A stretch of DNA of 30,538 bases from a virus. The notes beneath the pieces are model-generated. The model was not told the DNA's origin and did not search any database. It worked only from the letters and a program-made list of their open reading frames with translations. The DNA lies in the IMG/VR virus record IMGVR_UViG_3300008740_000635, positions 1-30,538 of that record. One strand, written 5' to 3'. The position numbers were made by a program, and so were the translations under genes. Below, one piece after another: positions 12,715 through 21,743 of this stretch (positions within the stretch are counted from its first letter, which is position 1; each line of letters starts with the position of its first letter).

Positions 12715-12984
12715 CTACTCCGTCTCGGGTGGCGTGGGTGGCTCGGGTGGCGTGGGTGGCTCGGCCTCTTCGACCTGGGCGAGAGCCGCGATCAGCGCGT
12801 CGATCTTGTCGGCCGCGTCGGCCACTTGCTCGGCCAGCTCGGCGGGCTCGACCGGGTCCGACGTGTCGATCGTCTCGGTGGGCTCGGGCGCTGGGCTCTC
12901 GGCCCGCTCGGGGGCGGGTGGCCCGGTCTGGGCGCAAGCGGATCCGGCGCCGAAGACAAGCAACGCCAGCGCACCCGGGCTCAT
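12715..12984 (-). CDS. Proline-rich candidate lipoprotein (outer-membrane spanin-like)
   Basis: An 89-aa protein starting MSPGALALLVFGAGSACAQ, a short hydrophobic signal with a possible lipobox ending at Cys17. The mature part has an acidic, proline-rich tail (EEAEPPTPPEPPTPPETE, encoded by a GC-rich tandem repeat near 12725-12765) and a short helical segment, EQVADAADKIDALIAALAQV. Size, lipobox and proline content match Rz1-like outer-membrane spanins, although the helical part is unusual. Start ATG 12984 overlaps the upstream membrane protein's stop as ATGA; the longer frame to 13176 is shadow. With its neighbour it may fuse inner and outer membranes at lysis, implying a diderm host. Confidence 0.66.
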   Translation of the reverse strand: MSPGALALLVFGAGSACAQTGPPAPERAESPAPEPTETIDTSDPVEPAELAEQVADAADKIDALIAALAQVEEAEPPTPPEPPTPPETE

Positions 12985-13214
12985 GGCTTGCTGCCCAGGT
13001 CCACGTCGGGATGAGCACGGACGAAGCCGATCAGCAGCGCGTCGATCTTGTCGTCCAGCGCGTCGACCTGCTCTTGGAGCTGGGCGATGTCTTCGGACGC
13101 CTGGGTATTGCCCAGATATGCACCACCACCACCGACCACGGGGACGCCGAGCAAGACCCCGGCCAGGTACACCCACGGCGGGAGTTGTGGGATCTTCGCG
13201 GCATCGTCAGCCAA
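12981..13214 (-). CDS. Single-pass membrane protein with coiled coil (inner-membrane spanin- or holin-like)
   Basis: A 77-aa protein. PPWVYLAGVLLGVPVVGGGG (12-31) is a clear membrane segment, followed by a heptad-rich SEDIAQLQEQVDALDDKIDA helix (about 39-58). A transmembrane anchor plus a periplasmic coiled coil is the plan of an inner-membrane spanin, and the next gene encodes a candidate lipoprotein partner with a similar helix. A small holin cannot be ruled out. The start is TTG 13214, with GAGGAG five bases upstream inside the end of the preceding structural gene. Confidence 0.68.
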   Translation of the reverse strand: MADDAAKIPQLPPWVYLAGVLLGVPVVGGGGAYLGNTQASEDIAQLQEQVDALDDKIDALLIGFVRAHPDVDLGSKP

Positions 13215-13216
13215 GC

Positions 13217-14104
13217 CTACTCCTCATACCCAAGCAAGACGCCCGCCATGTTGAGCGTCCCCGCCGCCTCGTTGAAGAACACCCCGCTCACGAACGACAG
13301 CGGTTCCGCGAATGACAATTGCAAGATGCTGATGGACTCATCGCCCCCGGAGCCCGGATCGGCAATGTTGAGCGGGAGTACTAGGGTGGAGGTGGCCGTA
13401 CCTGCGTCATCGTAAATGTCGAGCGACCCGGGCGCGGCCCCGGACCCATTGGAAACGGCGAGCAAGATATCAGTAATATAGAGAGTCTTCCCCGTAGTCG
13501 GAACGAACACGTTCACGGGAGCGGTCGCGTGATTGACTACGATCCGAACCGCCGTCCGGCCGGGCAGTTGGCTGGGTCGAGCACCAGAGGCGACGCTAAG
13601 AGACCGATAGGTGCCGGCGACGTTCGTAGACGTGGCCACCGACACATTCTGAAACTCGTCCGCTAGTACATCCTTGCCGCCGATAAACGCGCGGACGTTC
13701 TGGACGTCCTCATCGTCCCCCACGGCTTGATCCAGCCGCGACACCAGGCGAATAAATCCCGCGTGAGTCATTGTCTGAATATCGAGCGTCGTGTGGGCTA
13801 CGCTCGCGTTTACGTATTCGATCCGGAAATACCGCGCGACCGTGCCGAGCGTCCGCGGTGGCGTCGCCGCCACGTCCTCCACCGCGATATTGATCGATCG
13901 GTGGATCGTGGCGCCGTCGTGGCTGAATTGCATCTTCAGCGTACCCGGCGCCGGAGACGCCGCCGTGCCGTCCACGAGCACGCTGATCCCATCCCACACG
14001 CTCACGTCTACCCATGAGCCGGTAAATGTCGCCGCGGCGCCGAGGGGCGTGGACGTGCTATTAGCGGCGTTGACCGTGCCCCTAACCGCGGGTTGATATG
14101 CCAT
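13217..14104 (-). CDS. Late structural protein, probably tail-associated
   Basis: A 295-aa protein beginning MAYQPAVRGTVNAANSTSTP. Beta-rich, with many Thr/Val/Ala segments such as TLYITDILLAVSNGSG and GTLNMAGVLLGYEE. These are typical of phage fibre, head-decoration or tip proteins, but no named family is evident. ARYFRIEYVNASVAHTTLDI suggests a jelly-roll-like domain in the first half; this is impressionistic. AGGGG lies seven bases before the ATG. It is the last structural gene before the lysis genes, where receptor-binding proteins often sit. Confidence 0.75.
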   Translation of the reverse strand: MAYQPAVRGTVNAANSTSTPLGAAATFTGSWVDVSVWDGISVLVDGTAASPAPGTLKMQFSHDGATIHRSINIAVEDVAATPPRTLGTVARYFRIEYVNASVAHTTLDIQTMTHAGFIRLVSRLDQAVGDDEDVQNVRAFIGGKDVLADEFQNVSVATSTNVAGTYRSLSVASGARPSQLPGRTAVRIVVNHATAPVNVFVPTTGKTLYITDILLAVSNGSGAAPGSLDIYDDAGTATSTLVLPLNIADPGSGGDESISILQLSFAEPLSFVSGVFFNEAAGTLNMAGVLLGYEE

Positions 14105-14118
14105 TGTGTGCCCCTATC

Positions 14119-14589
14119 CTAGTAAATGAACCAATCGGTGCCGTCGCTGATTAGGCTGATCTGTTCCCATTGTGCGGTCAGAGACAATCCGGCCGCGCTG
14201 TAGTCGGTGCCGTCGATGAGAATGCCCGCGCCACTAGTGCGAACCTCGACGCCGACGGGCGAAGCCGCGATCGCCTTGCACGCCACCCGAGCGCCGGCCG
14301 ATGGCGCAGGGAGCGTTACCACACACGTTACGGCGTCGACCAGGACAAACTCACCGCCCGCCGCGGATCGGCTTGCGGTGGTCTCGGTGACCACCGACCA
14401 CACGGCCCCACCGCCACCCGGAAGGGTGCCGATCGTGATCCGCCTCTTTGCGTTGCTCGCGGCGGAGTCCTCGATCAGCAGGAGATCCGCGCTCACCGGC
14501 GACATTTTGGCCGCCACGGTGGCGATCTCGGCCGCGGTCGAGCGGTGGATCGCGTCCGGGTCGGTGGCGCCGAAGAATGACCCGATCAT
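14119..14589 (-). CDS. Small tail fibre-like protein
   Basis: A 156-aa protein starting MIGSFFGATDPDAIHRSTAA. The C-terminal part (LVDAVTCVVTLPAPSAGARV, SGAGILIDGTDYSAAGLSLT and QWEQISLISDGTDWFIY) is the repeated beta-structured ending seen in many phage fibre and head-fibre proteins. The start is ATG 14589, sharing one base with the upstream stop (TGATG). The longer frame to 14910 is a shadow of that gene. It probably forms part of a distal fibre or decoration. Confidence 0.8.
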   Translation of the reverse strand: MIGSFFGATDPDAIHRSTAAEIATVAAKMSPVSADLLLIEDSAASNAKRRITIGTLPGGGGAVWSVVTETTASRSAAGGEFVLVDAVTCVVTLPAPSAGARVACKAIAASPVGVEVRTSGAGILIDGTDYSAAGLSLTAQWEQISLISDGTDWFIY

Positions 14590-14975
14590 CACAGCGTCCA
14601 AGAGACGCGGGCGATCCCCGTAGCCGTCCCCGCGTCGGTCTTCGCGTTGACGTAGATCGAGCCACCCGAGCCGACCCGGGCAAAGGCCAGCGTCGCCGCC
14701 ACGCCGCCCGATGTTGCGGTAGCGCCATCCGCGACGATCGTGGTGGTGAGCGTCGGCGTGATAGGGGCGTCCCCATCCGCATCGGCGGAGAGGTACCAGA
14801 TCACCGAAGCGGCGCCAGAGATCGTCGTCAGCTCGAGAGACGCCCAAGAAAGCGTCACCCGATCCGGGAGCGCTTCGGAGAGCGGGTCGGCCGCTGGCGT
14901 CGCCGTGCAAGCCATCCGCGCGTAGGTGGTGGAGAGCGCGGTACTAGCGCCCGCAGATAGGCCAGTGCGCGCCAT
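14589..14975 (-). CDS. Small structural protein (Ala/Thr-rich, beta-structured)
   Basis: A 128-aa protein beginning MARTGLSAGASTALSTTYAR, with Ala/Thr/Gly/Ser-rich strands (LTTTIVADGATATSGGVAAT) and ending GIARVSWTL. It looks like a compact Ig-like or decoration domain, but I cannot name a family. ATG 14975 follows a leader containing the GGTAGAATGGGG and CCGGGTCGCTCCCG elements that also precede the major capsid and major tail genes. That suggests it too is made in large amounts. Confidence 0.78.
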   Translation of the reverse strand: MARTGLSAGASTALSTTYARMACTATPAADPLSEALPDRVTLSWASLELTTISGAASVIWYLSADADGDAPITPTLTTTIVADGATATSGGVAATLAFARVGSGGSIYVNAKTDAGTATGIARVSWTL

Positions 14976-15008
14976 GTGCTCGGCTCCGTGGTGGGTGTGA
15001 CGCGAGAG

Positions 15009-15042
15009 CGGGAGCGACCCGGGACCATTGCCCCATTCTACC
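15009..15042 (-). promoter_or_regulatory. Late leader element, copy before the 14975 gene
   Basis: On the minus strand, GGGTAGAATGGGGC is followed by CCCGGGTCGCTCCCG (15023-15009), whose CGGG/CCCG arms can form a small hairpin. It matches the leaders of the capsid and major tail genes with a few differences and lies 34 bases before the start codon. It could be a promoter, an RNA-processing site or a translation enhancer. Confidence 0.55.
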
Positions 15043-15051
15043 CGAGCCCGA

Positions 15052-16746
15052 TCAGGTGATGCGGCGGGCGGTCTGGAGCGGGTGGTCGAGGAGCACGAGA
15101 TCGATCGCGATCTCGGAGACCGAGGTGGTCCGCTCGATCACCAGCGCCACCCGGGACGATATGCCCACCTCCGAATCGGTGAGCGTCACCACGTCGCCGG
15201 GTAGCAGCGTGCGCAGCTCGAGCCCGCCCGTATAGCGGGCCGTCCGCTTCGGATAGGCCGACCGGAGCGCCCGGTATTGGAGGATGAGCTGCGCCGTCGC
15301 ATCGTCCCACACCCACGGCGCCTCACCGGCCCACTCTCTCACCCCGTAGAGGGGTTGAGACCACTGGCATAGCGCCGAGCCCAGGATCCGATCGTCCCGC
15401 TCGGAGGTGGCTTGCCACGGGAGCATGGACCCGGTCGGCGGCAATGGCGGGCCGCCCATTGCCGCGGCGTACAGCTCGCCATCCACCGACGAGAGCACCC
15501 GTCGGGACGAATAGCCCACGGGGCGATCTGACGCCGAGTGTAGGATCGGCCGATAGTCCAGGGTGAACAGGTTCTCGATCGGCTCATCCCAGGTCCGGAT
15601 CTGGCCATCCCGGGCCACCTGCCGCCCGTCCGCGTCGAGGTGCGCGATCGCGTCGGTGGCGGTGGCGTCCCATCGGAGAGGCGCGAGATAGTATCCGTCC
15701 GGCCCATCCACGCCGATCACCGGCAAGAGCGGCAAGATCGCGTCTTCGAGCCACCGCGCGACGTTGACGCGCGGCTGAATGTAGGTGGACACCCGGAACC
15801 GATCGAGCCAGTCCTGTACCGCGACCATCCGGGCCGCGTCGATCGTGGCGTCGGTGAAATACTCGAGCGCCCACCGGGCCACCTCTCCGGCGCCATCCAT
15901 CGCCGCGCCCGTGAATGGGGAGATCACGCCCCCGCCCCATCCGGACGTGTCCTGGAATCCGATCGCATATTCGTCCGTTGCGTCCGCCAGCGACCCGGTC
16001 TCGACTACGGTGACGGTTTGCCCGAGTAGATCGGTGGTGGTGAACGGAACGAGATCGACCCGGTCCAGGTCGGCGGACGTGATGTTGTAGAGGCTCACCT
16101 GGGCCGCGGCGATCCGCCCGAGCGCGATCACCCACCGCTCATCCACGTTCGTCGGATCGTTGCGTTCCACGTAGACGGCGGGCACGGCCGCCTCGGGGAT
16201 GGCCGGCGCCCCGGGCTTGACGTGGTGGCCCGGCACGCCGATCGGGATCGGGTATCGTTGCCCCTCCATCACGGCCGGCAAGGTCCGGCCCGCGGTTACT
16301 GGCCAGGTCCGGGCGTCCGCTACCGCTTGCGGCGGTGGAAGCCACAGCGACGTCTCGGCCGGATCCGCGACGACCGTGGTGGTGAGCGCCGTTCCCGTTG
16401 GGCCGTAGGCGGATCGCTCGGTCCGCCCCGTGATGTATACGTCTGCCGCCTCGAGGGTTTGACCGGTGAGCCACAATCGCACCACCGCCCGGCGCCCATC
16501 CAGCGGCAAGCCCCGGGCCACTTGTAGCGCCCAGTCCAGATCCGACAAGATCGTCAGCGGGACGCTTTGCCGGCCGAGCGCCCGCGCCGATCCGAGCGTG
16601 AGCGGCGCCAGCCCGCCCGCGTAGTCGAGCACATCACCCGCAGCGGTGGTGACGGAGACCGGCCGGGACGCGTAGCGCAAGATCGGGCCGCCCGCGTGGA
16701 TGTCTACCAGCCACGTGGCCCGCTGACGATTCGATCCGAGACCCAT
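15052..16746 (-). CDS. Tail hub/tip-like structural protein
   Basis: A 564-aa protein starting MGLGSNRQRATWLVDIHAGG. The N-terminal third (RYASRPVSVTTAAGDVLDYA, LWLTGQTLEAADVYITGRTE) is typical of distal-tail or hub proteins. The rest is rich in Trp/Tyr with a late LLPGDVVTLTDSEVGISSRV segment common to phage hub proteins. No catalytic motif was seen. It directly follows the Asp-box protein (TAA then ATG with no gap). Order after the tape measure supports a role in the baseplate-like tip. Family assignment is by position and general look. Confidence 0.75.
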   Translation of the reverse strand: MGLGSNRQRATWLVDIHAGGPILRYASRPVSVTTAAGDVLDYAGGLAPLTLGSARALGRQSVPLTILSDLDWALQVARGLPLDGRRAVVRLWLTGQTLEAADVYITGRTERSAYGPTGTALTTTVVADPAETSLWLPPPQAVADARTWPVTAGRTLPAVMEGQRYPIPIGVPGHHVKPGAPAIPEAAVPAVYVERNDPTNVDERWVIALGRIAAAQVSLYNITSADLDRVDLVPFTTTDLLGQTVTVVETGSLADATDEYAIGFQDTSGWGGGVISPFTGAAMDGAGEVARWALEYFTDATIDAARMVAVQDWLDRFRVSTYIQPRVNVARWLEDAILPLLPVIGVDGPDGYYLAPLRWDATATDAIAHLDADGRQVARDGQIRTWDEPIENLFTLDYRPILHSASDRPVGYSSRRVLSSVDGELYAAAMGGPPLPPTGSMLPWQATSERDDRILGSALCQWSQPLYGVREWAGEAPWVWDDATAQLILQYRALRSAYPKRTARYTGGLELRTLLPGDVVTLTDSEVGISSRVALVIERTTSVSEIAIDLVLLDHPLQTARRIT

Positions 16747-19700
16747 TTAGACCAGCTCCACGAGCCGGAGCGAGTCCACCCGTAGCACCTCATCTACGCC
16801 CAGCTCATCGCCGGCGATCTGCGTAGCGCGGACGGAGCCCACGAGACGCCCATACCGGAACCGGGCCGGGTCCGTGATGCTCTCACCCGGATCCGGGATG
16901 GGCTCGATCCCCACCACCGGGATCTCGCCCGACCGCGTCAGCTCCACGAGTCCCACCAGTTGACGGTGGATGTCCTCGGCGCCGGCGTTGGGGACCCCCG
17001 CGGCCGGGCCGACGTAGTCCGCGGCTACCTGGGCTCGGAGCGCCCGGAGGTTAGCCGGGTCCGGCCAGGCGATCGTCCAGTCCCCGGCAAGCGGACCGCG
17101 CTCCCGGATCCGCATCGTCCCCCATTCGTCGGTCGCCTCTTCGACGTTGGGCGCGTGCTCCTCGATCCGCCCCCATCCGATCGCGGCTCCGAACGCCTGC
17201 ACCCGGGCGATCTGAATCGACCCGGCTTCATAGTAGCTCTCACCGTCCGGCGTATCGACGCCCGCCGAGCCGGCCGGGATCCGCCACCGCCAGCGCCGGG
17301 CGAAGAGGTCCGCGGCCGGGTGGACGATCAGCACCCCATCCGACGCCACGAGATCACACGTCCCACTCGCGGCAAGGGCGCCGGGCGTCTCGAGCCGGAG
17401 CATCGGCCGGACGGAGGTGGACTGCGACCACGCGCCGGCCGTTTGCGCCTCGATCCGGGATGAGCCCGCGGCGGTGTACACCCACGCCCCCGCCCGCTCT
17501 TGCTCCCATAGCCACCGGCCCGCCTCGGCCGTGGCGCCCGTGTCCGGGTGCATCGTCTCACCGGTGAGCGTGTAGGTGAGCCCAGCGAAGCCGACCGAGA
17601 GATCGAGCGTGCCGATCGACACCCACGCCCCACCGACCGGATCGAAGTACTCGAGCGCGATCGCCTTGAAATTCGCGCCGGTGACGAAGAGCCCGACGCT
17701 ATGCCCCATCCATGAGTCGGCGCCGAGATCGTAAACACCCGCTTGCTCGGTGGTGTCCGTGCTACGCCACGCCCGAGCGGGTGACGGCGATATGTGGCAG
17801 TGGACGTGGTCGATCGAGTAATCCCGATAGGCGGCGATCGTAAACCCGTCGTCGCGTCGAGCTGGCCCGGCCGTGATGGCAAGCCAGGCCACATCCGGAG
17901 AGGCGCCGAGTACCGGGACGGGCTCCGGGCGCGAGTTAAGCGGCTTGCCCACGTGCGACGCGATCGAGGCGCTGATCGCCGGCTTGATCGTCGTCTCGGA
18001 TGAGCTGCACCAATGCACCTGCCGCCACCGGCTTGTCGCGGTGGACGCGGTCTCGTGCCCGAACCGGATCCCACCGGACGCGGACGGCGTGACCGTATCG
18101 GCCGCGAGCGTCCCCGAGTAGGCGGCCGTCCATACCGTCTCACCTGGGCGCCGGTGATAGACGGCGATCGTCCCGCTCGTGGACGCCTCGACCATCACCT
18201 GCAGCAGCGCCGACAGCGATACGGACACGTCCGCAAGCGTGGTGCCGGCGTTGTCGTCCCGGATCCGGTAGCCGCCCGCGGCGAAGTGCAACGCCCACTC
18301 ATAGTCCGTCGTGCCGTCCGCGAGCTCTCCGCCCAGCATCACATCCGACGTCGCGAGAGAGCCGCCCGCGGTCAGGTACAGCTCCACAAGCGCGACGTGC
18401 CCGGCCCGGCCGACCTGGGCCGGGCTATCCCCGTAGCCGGTCGCGGCCGCAGTGTTGATCAAGAGATCCGACGTGCCGGTGAGCGTGCCAAAGGTCCCCG
18501 TCCACGTCCAGCCCGTAAGATGCGGGCGTGAGAAGGGGACCCACGTTTGCCCGTCGCCCGCAGCGGCGCCGATCGCCAGGTGTCGAGCCCATCCCCACCG
18601 CTCCCACGGTTGAGCGCCGGACCCGCCGATCAGCGGCGCCGAGGTCCACCCGCCGAGCCACACGATCGCCACCGAGTCCCCCGAGTACACCCCGGAGGCG
18701 TTGCATAGCAGCGCCACCGACCCGGCCGCCCATGCCATGAGTGGCGACGTGATGGCGGCCGGCGCCGCGCCAAAGGTGAACGGCGTCCCCCGCCACGAGG
18801 TCCAGGCCACACCCCCATCCACCGACGAATACATCCGGGCGGTCTGGGCGTCGGTGTACAACAGGTAGACGGTCCCGCCCCCGTCGCTCACGATCGCGGT
18901 CGAATCCGCCACGCCCGCAGCGACCACCGTACCCGTCGCCGCGTCAAGCGGATCGAATGCGCTCCCGAGTAGGCGGTGGGTCGCGTCGCCCGTGGCGGTG
19001 GTCCAGCATACGTGGATCCCCTCTTCGGATGAGGCAAGCCCGATCCCCGTACCGAGCGCGGCATAGGTGCCCACGAGCTGAAACGACGCGCCCAGGTCCG
19101 ACGATGCGAGCTGGTACACCGTCCCGGCCACTGCGGAGTCCTCGACCAGCACGATCACATCACCGCGATAGTGGGCCGCAACGCTCCGGCCATAGTCGGT
19201 CGTGTCCTCTTCGGTGAGCGCTTCGGACCACGTCGCCCACGTGGCGCCCTCATCGTCGGAATAGTACGCGGCGCCACCATAGAACAAGATCACCCGCTCG
19301 GAGCCCGGGAGCGTCACCAGCGCCGGCCAATTCCACGAGTCCCCGGGCGGCCGGGCGGCCGCGTGGACGGTAGCGACCCGGTCCACGGAGACCGAGGCGG
19401 CCGATACCGTGTTCGTCGGGATGAGCACCGAAGCCGGCCAAGCTACAATCACGTGTTGATTACTTGGGATCACCGTCACGGCAAAGCGTCGGTTCTGGAG
19501 CGCCGTCGCCCCGTTGACGTAGTCGAGCGGCGTCCACCCGTTGACCACGCACGGCGCGTCCCACCCACGCCAAGACGCGGCGCCCTCGGCCGATGTCTTA
19601 AACGCCACCTGGGCGCCATCTCGAGCGGGTGAGCCCGCCTTGACCACCCGGACGTCGGCGTCTTCGCCCTGCGTCCCGCTCACCTCGATCCGGAGACGGC

Positions 19701-19854
19701 TAAACGCGTCGTCAGCCACCGCAAAGCCCGGCCGCGGTGATGCCTCGGTGTAGCTGCTATCGGTGAGCCCGGCGCCGACCGGGGCAAGCGTGGCGCGGGT
19801 GGCCCGATCCGGGATGAGCAAGCCGCCCGGGAGCGGTGTAATACGGGATCCCAT
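16747..19854 (-). CDS. Large tail-tip protein with Asp-box (BNR) beta-propeller repeats
   Basis: A 1035-aa protein. SDDEGATW (199-206) is an exact Asp-box (S-x-D-x-G-x-T-W). SSDLGASF (251-258) and SSVDGGVAW (343-351) are degenerate copies about 50-90 residues apart, pointing to a sialidase-like beta-propeller spanning roughly 130-420. Asp-boxes occur in sialidases, other glycosidases and carbohydrate-binding propellers, so the fold does not prove hydrolysis. The C-terminal 300 residues are a separate region leading to GVEPIPD-like and DEVLRVDSLRLVELV ends. It lies between the tape measure and the hub-like gene; GGAGG eleven bases before the ATG overlaps the tape-measure stop. Likely role: host surface glycan recognition from the tail tip. 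Confidence 0.8.
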   Translation of the reverse strand: MGSRITPLPGGLLIPDRATRATLAPVGAGLTDSSYTEASPRPGFAVADDAFSRLRIEVSGTQGEDADVRVVKAGSPARDGAQVAFKTSAEGAASWRGWDAPCVVNGWTPLDYVNGATALQNRRFAVTVIPSNQHVIVAWPASVLIPTNTVSAASVSVDRVATVHAAARPPGDSWNWPALVTLPGSERVILFYGGAAYYSDDEGATWATWSEALTEEDTTDYGRSVAAHYRGDVIVLVEDSAVAGTVYQLASSDLGASFQLVGTYAALGTGIGLASSEEGIHVCWTTATGDATHRLLGSAFDPLDAATGTVVAAGVADSTAIVSDGGGTVYLLYTDAQTARMYSSVDGGVAWTSWRGTPFTFGAAPAAITSPLMAWAAGSVALLCNASGVYSGDSVAIVWLGGWTSAPLIGGSGAQPWERWGWARHLAIGAAAGDGQTWVPFSRPHLTGWTWTGTFGTLTGTSDLLINTAAATGYGDSPAQVGRAGHVALVELYLTAGGSLATSDVMLGGELADGTTDYEWALHFAAGGYRIRDDNAGTTLADVSVSLSALLQVMVEASTSGTIAVYHRRPGETVWTAAYSGTLAADTVTPSASGGIRFGHETASTATSRWRQVHWCSSSETTIKPAISASIASHVGKPLNSRPEPVPVLGASPDVAWLAITAGPARRDDGFTIAAYRDYSIDHVHCHISPSPARAWRSTDTTEQAGVYDLGADSWMGHSVGLFVTGANFKAIALEYFDPVGGAWVSIGTLDLSVGFAGLTYTLTGETMHPDTGATAEAGRWLWEQERAGAWVYTAAGSSRIEAQTAGAWSQSTSVRPMLRLETPGALAASGTCDLVASDGVLIVHPAADLFARRWRWRIPAGSAGVDTPDGESYYEAGSIQIARVQAFGAAIGWGRIEEHAPNVEEATDEWGTMRIRERGPLAGDWTIAWPDPANLRALRAQVAADYVGPAAGVPNAGAEDIHRQLVGLVELTRSGEIPVVGIEPIPDPGESITDPARFRYGRLVGSVRATQIAGDELGVDEVLRVDSLRLVELV

Positions 19855-19862
19855 TTGTGCAC

Positions 19863-21740
19863 CTACCTCCGTCGGAATCCGAGCGCGGCCAGGCTCGGCG
19901 CGATGGCTCGAGCGGTGGCCCGGGCTACCCCGGGATCCGCCATTGCCGCGCCCAAGATCCGCCCGTCTAACTCGATCGTGATCTGCGTAGCGCCGACCAT
20001 GCCGGCGTTCATGGCGTCCACGCCGGCCGGGCCGCCGACCGTGCTGACGCCCCGGGGCGTCAGGATTGCCTCATCGCGTTGGGCGCCGATCGCAAAGTGG
20101 TCCCCGTCGATCCGGTCCCCGACCATGCCGCCCGTTGGGAAGCTCGGCGGCCTCTGGGCGTCGATCTGGGCGAGTTGGAGCGCCAGAGACGGGCCGACCA
20201 CCGCCGCGGCCGCAAACGGGGCGCCCGCCGATAGGTAGGCAAAGCTACGCAGTAGCGCCATATACGCGGACGCCGCCTCCATGAGAGCGGCCGCCCGTTC
20301 GAGCTGTTGGGTCTGGCGGAAAGTCTTGAGCGCTGCGGCCCGCTTCTCCGAGAGTAGCCGCTTGAGCTGTTTCCGCTCGGCGTCGGTGAGGTCGGCCCGG
20401 TTCTTGATCTGTGCCTTGATCCCGTCCGCCTCGGCCTCGAGCGCGTCTAGCTTCATAGCGTTGAAGCCGGCCCACGCGTCCCGGGTGCTCTCGATCGACA
20501 TAAGCGCCGCGGCCTGGAGCGTCTTGATCCTGGCCATCCGCTCATCGTGGATCCGTTGCTCTTCGGCGTCTTGCTCGACCGATGCGGCCACCTGGGACTG
20601 AACCCCGGCCAGCCACGCGTCGGCCCGGGCTTGGCTCTCGGTGAGCGCAAGCGCCGTTAGATCCCGCTGGCGTCGTGCCTCGGCGGCCGTCATTGCCGCC
20701 TGCACCTCTTCGATCTCGGCGCTGGCGAAGACAAGCGCGGCGATCGCATCCATCCGACGCTGGTATGCCGCCTCGATCTCATCCGATGCGGTGAGCATAT
20801 CGGCCGATGCGTCGGTGGCGATGGTCTGGAGAGCGCGATGGGTGGCCGCCTCTTCTTTGACCTGGGCGATCAAGTCCCGGGTCGCCTCGGCTTGCGCCCG
20901 CTTGGCCGCCGCGTATCGGTCCGCGGAACCCTTGCCCTTATCCTCTTCCTCCCGGACGGCCGCCATCTTGGCAAATAGCTCATCCAGGCGGGACGTCATC
21001 TTTGCGCCCGCTTCCCCCGCCTCGAGCGTCCCCACCGCAAAGAGGCGCATAGCGGCTTCATTTATGCCGCCCAGCAACATGCCGGTGAGCCCGCCCCCGT
21101 CTTCGATCGCGCCGAGCGACAAGAGTAAGTCCTCGGTAACCAGCAACATCGCCGCGGCGTGCCGGACCCAAGGCTCCATCCCTTCTGTTACGCCGCTGGC
21201 GAGCTGGACCCCGACCCGCTTTCCCACCACCACGAGCGCGTCTAGCGCGTCGTTTAGCTCGACGATCGACGCCTCGGCGGCCGGCGCCGCGCTCATCCCG
21301 ATCCGGTCCAGGTCCTCTATCCACCGATCCGCAGCCCGGACGGCGCCCACAAGCGCGTCGGTAGCCTTGAATGCAGCAAAGCCAACGCCCGCCAGAGCAA
21401 GAGCCGCGGTAGCCGCCGAGAGACCGACCGGCCCAAGGGCTGCGGTAGCCGCTCCGGCGCTCTTGCCGAACTTGTCCATCATGCCGAAGGCGCCGCCCAG
21501 GCTCCCGCCCATCCCCTCGGCCGCCTCTTTCAACGCGTTGAAGCTATCCTTAGCTTGCTCGCCCACGTTGGTTTTCATGGCTTTGTTGAGCTTGCGCGCC
21601 TCATTCGTGGCGGATCTAAATTGCTTCTTCAGACCGCGCACCATCTTGCGGGCTTCCTTGTCGGTGACGCCGTCGATCTTGCCGAGTTGATCTAGCAGCT
21701 CGGAGAGGTCCGCCCCGATCGAGATATCAAAAGTCGCCAC
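19863..21740 (-). CDS. Tail tape measure protein
   Basis: A 625-aa protein with N-terminal charged helices (KEARKMVRGLKKQFRSATNE), a long hydrophobic segment (about 96-133, rich in Ala/Gly/Leu), long coiled-coil stretches and a C-terminal GGMVGDRIDG, DEAILTPRGVSTVGGP motif. That last motif is characteristic of many siphophage tape-measure C termini. Such proteins set tail length and enter the host envelope during DNA ejection; 625 residues implies a fairly short tail. The start is GTG 21740, three bases after the upstream stop. It follows the chaperone and gp10-like genes and precedes the tip genes, as expected. Confidence 0.9.
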   Translation of the reverse strand: MATFDISIGADLSELLDQLGKIDGVTDKEARKMVRGLKKQFRSATNEARKLNKAMKTNVGEQAKDSFNALKEAAEGMGGSLGGAFGMMDKFGKSAGAATAALGPVGLSAATAALALAGVGFAAFKATDALVGAVRAADRWIEDLDRIGMSAAPAAEASIVELNDALDALVVVGKRVGVQLASGVTEGMEPWVRHAAAMLLVTEDLLLSLGAIEDGGGLTGMLLGGINEAAMRLFAVGTLEAGEAGAKMTSRLDELFAKMAAVREEEDKGKGSADRYAAAKRAQAEATRDLIAQVKEEAATHRALQTIATDASADMLTASDEIEAAYQRRMDAIAALVFASAEIEEVQAAMTAAEARRQRDLTALALTESQARADAWLAGVQSQVAASVEQDAEEQRIHDERMARIKTLQAAALMSIESTRDAWAGFNAMKLDALEAEADGIKAQIKNRADLTDAERKQLKRLLSEKRAAALKTFRQTQQLERAAALMEAASAYMALLRSFAYLSAGAPFAAAAVVGPSLALQLAQIDAQRPPSFPTGGMVGDRIDGDHFAIGAQRDEAILTPRGVSTVGGPAGVDAMNAGMVGATQITIELDGRILGAAMADPGVARATARAIAPSLAALGFRRR

Positions 21741-21743
21741 GGG

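Noticed and set aside
12720-12770. Independent tandem-repeat element
   Set aside because: The GGTGGC/GGTGGG repeats simply encode the PPTPPEPPTPPE tail of the lipoprotein candidate.
20641-21690. 349-aa plus-strand frame opposite the tape measure gene
   Set aside because: It is the antisense shadow of a clear tape measure protein; Ala/Ser-rich, no start context, no motif.
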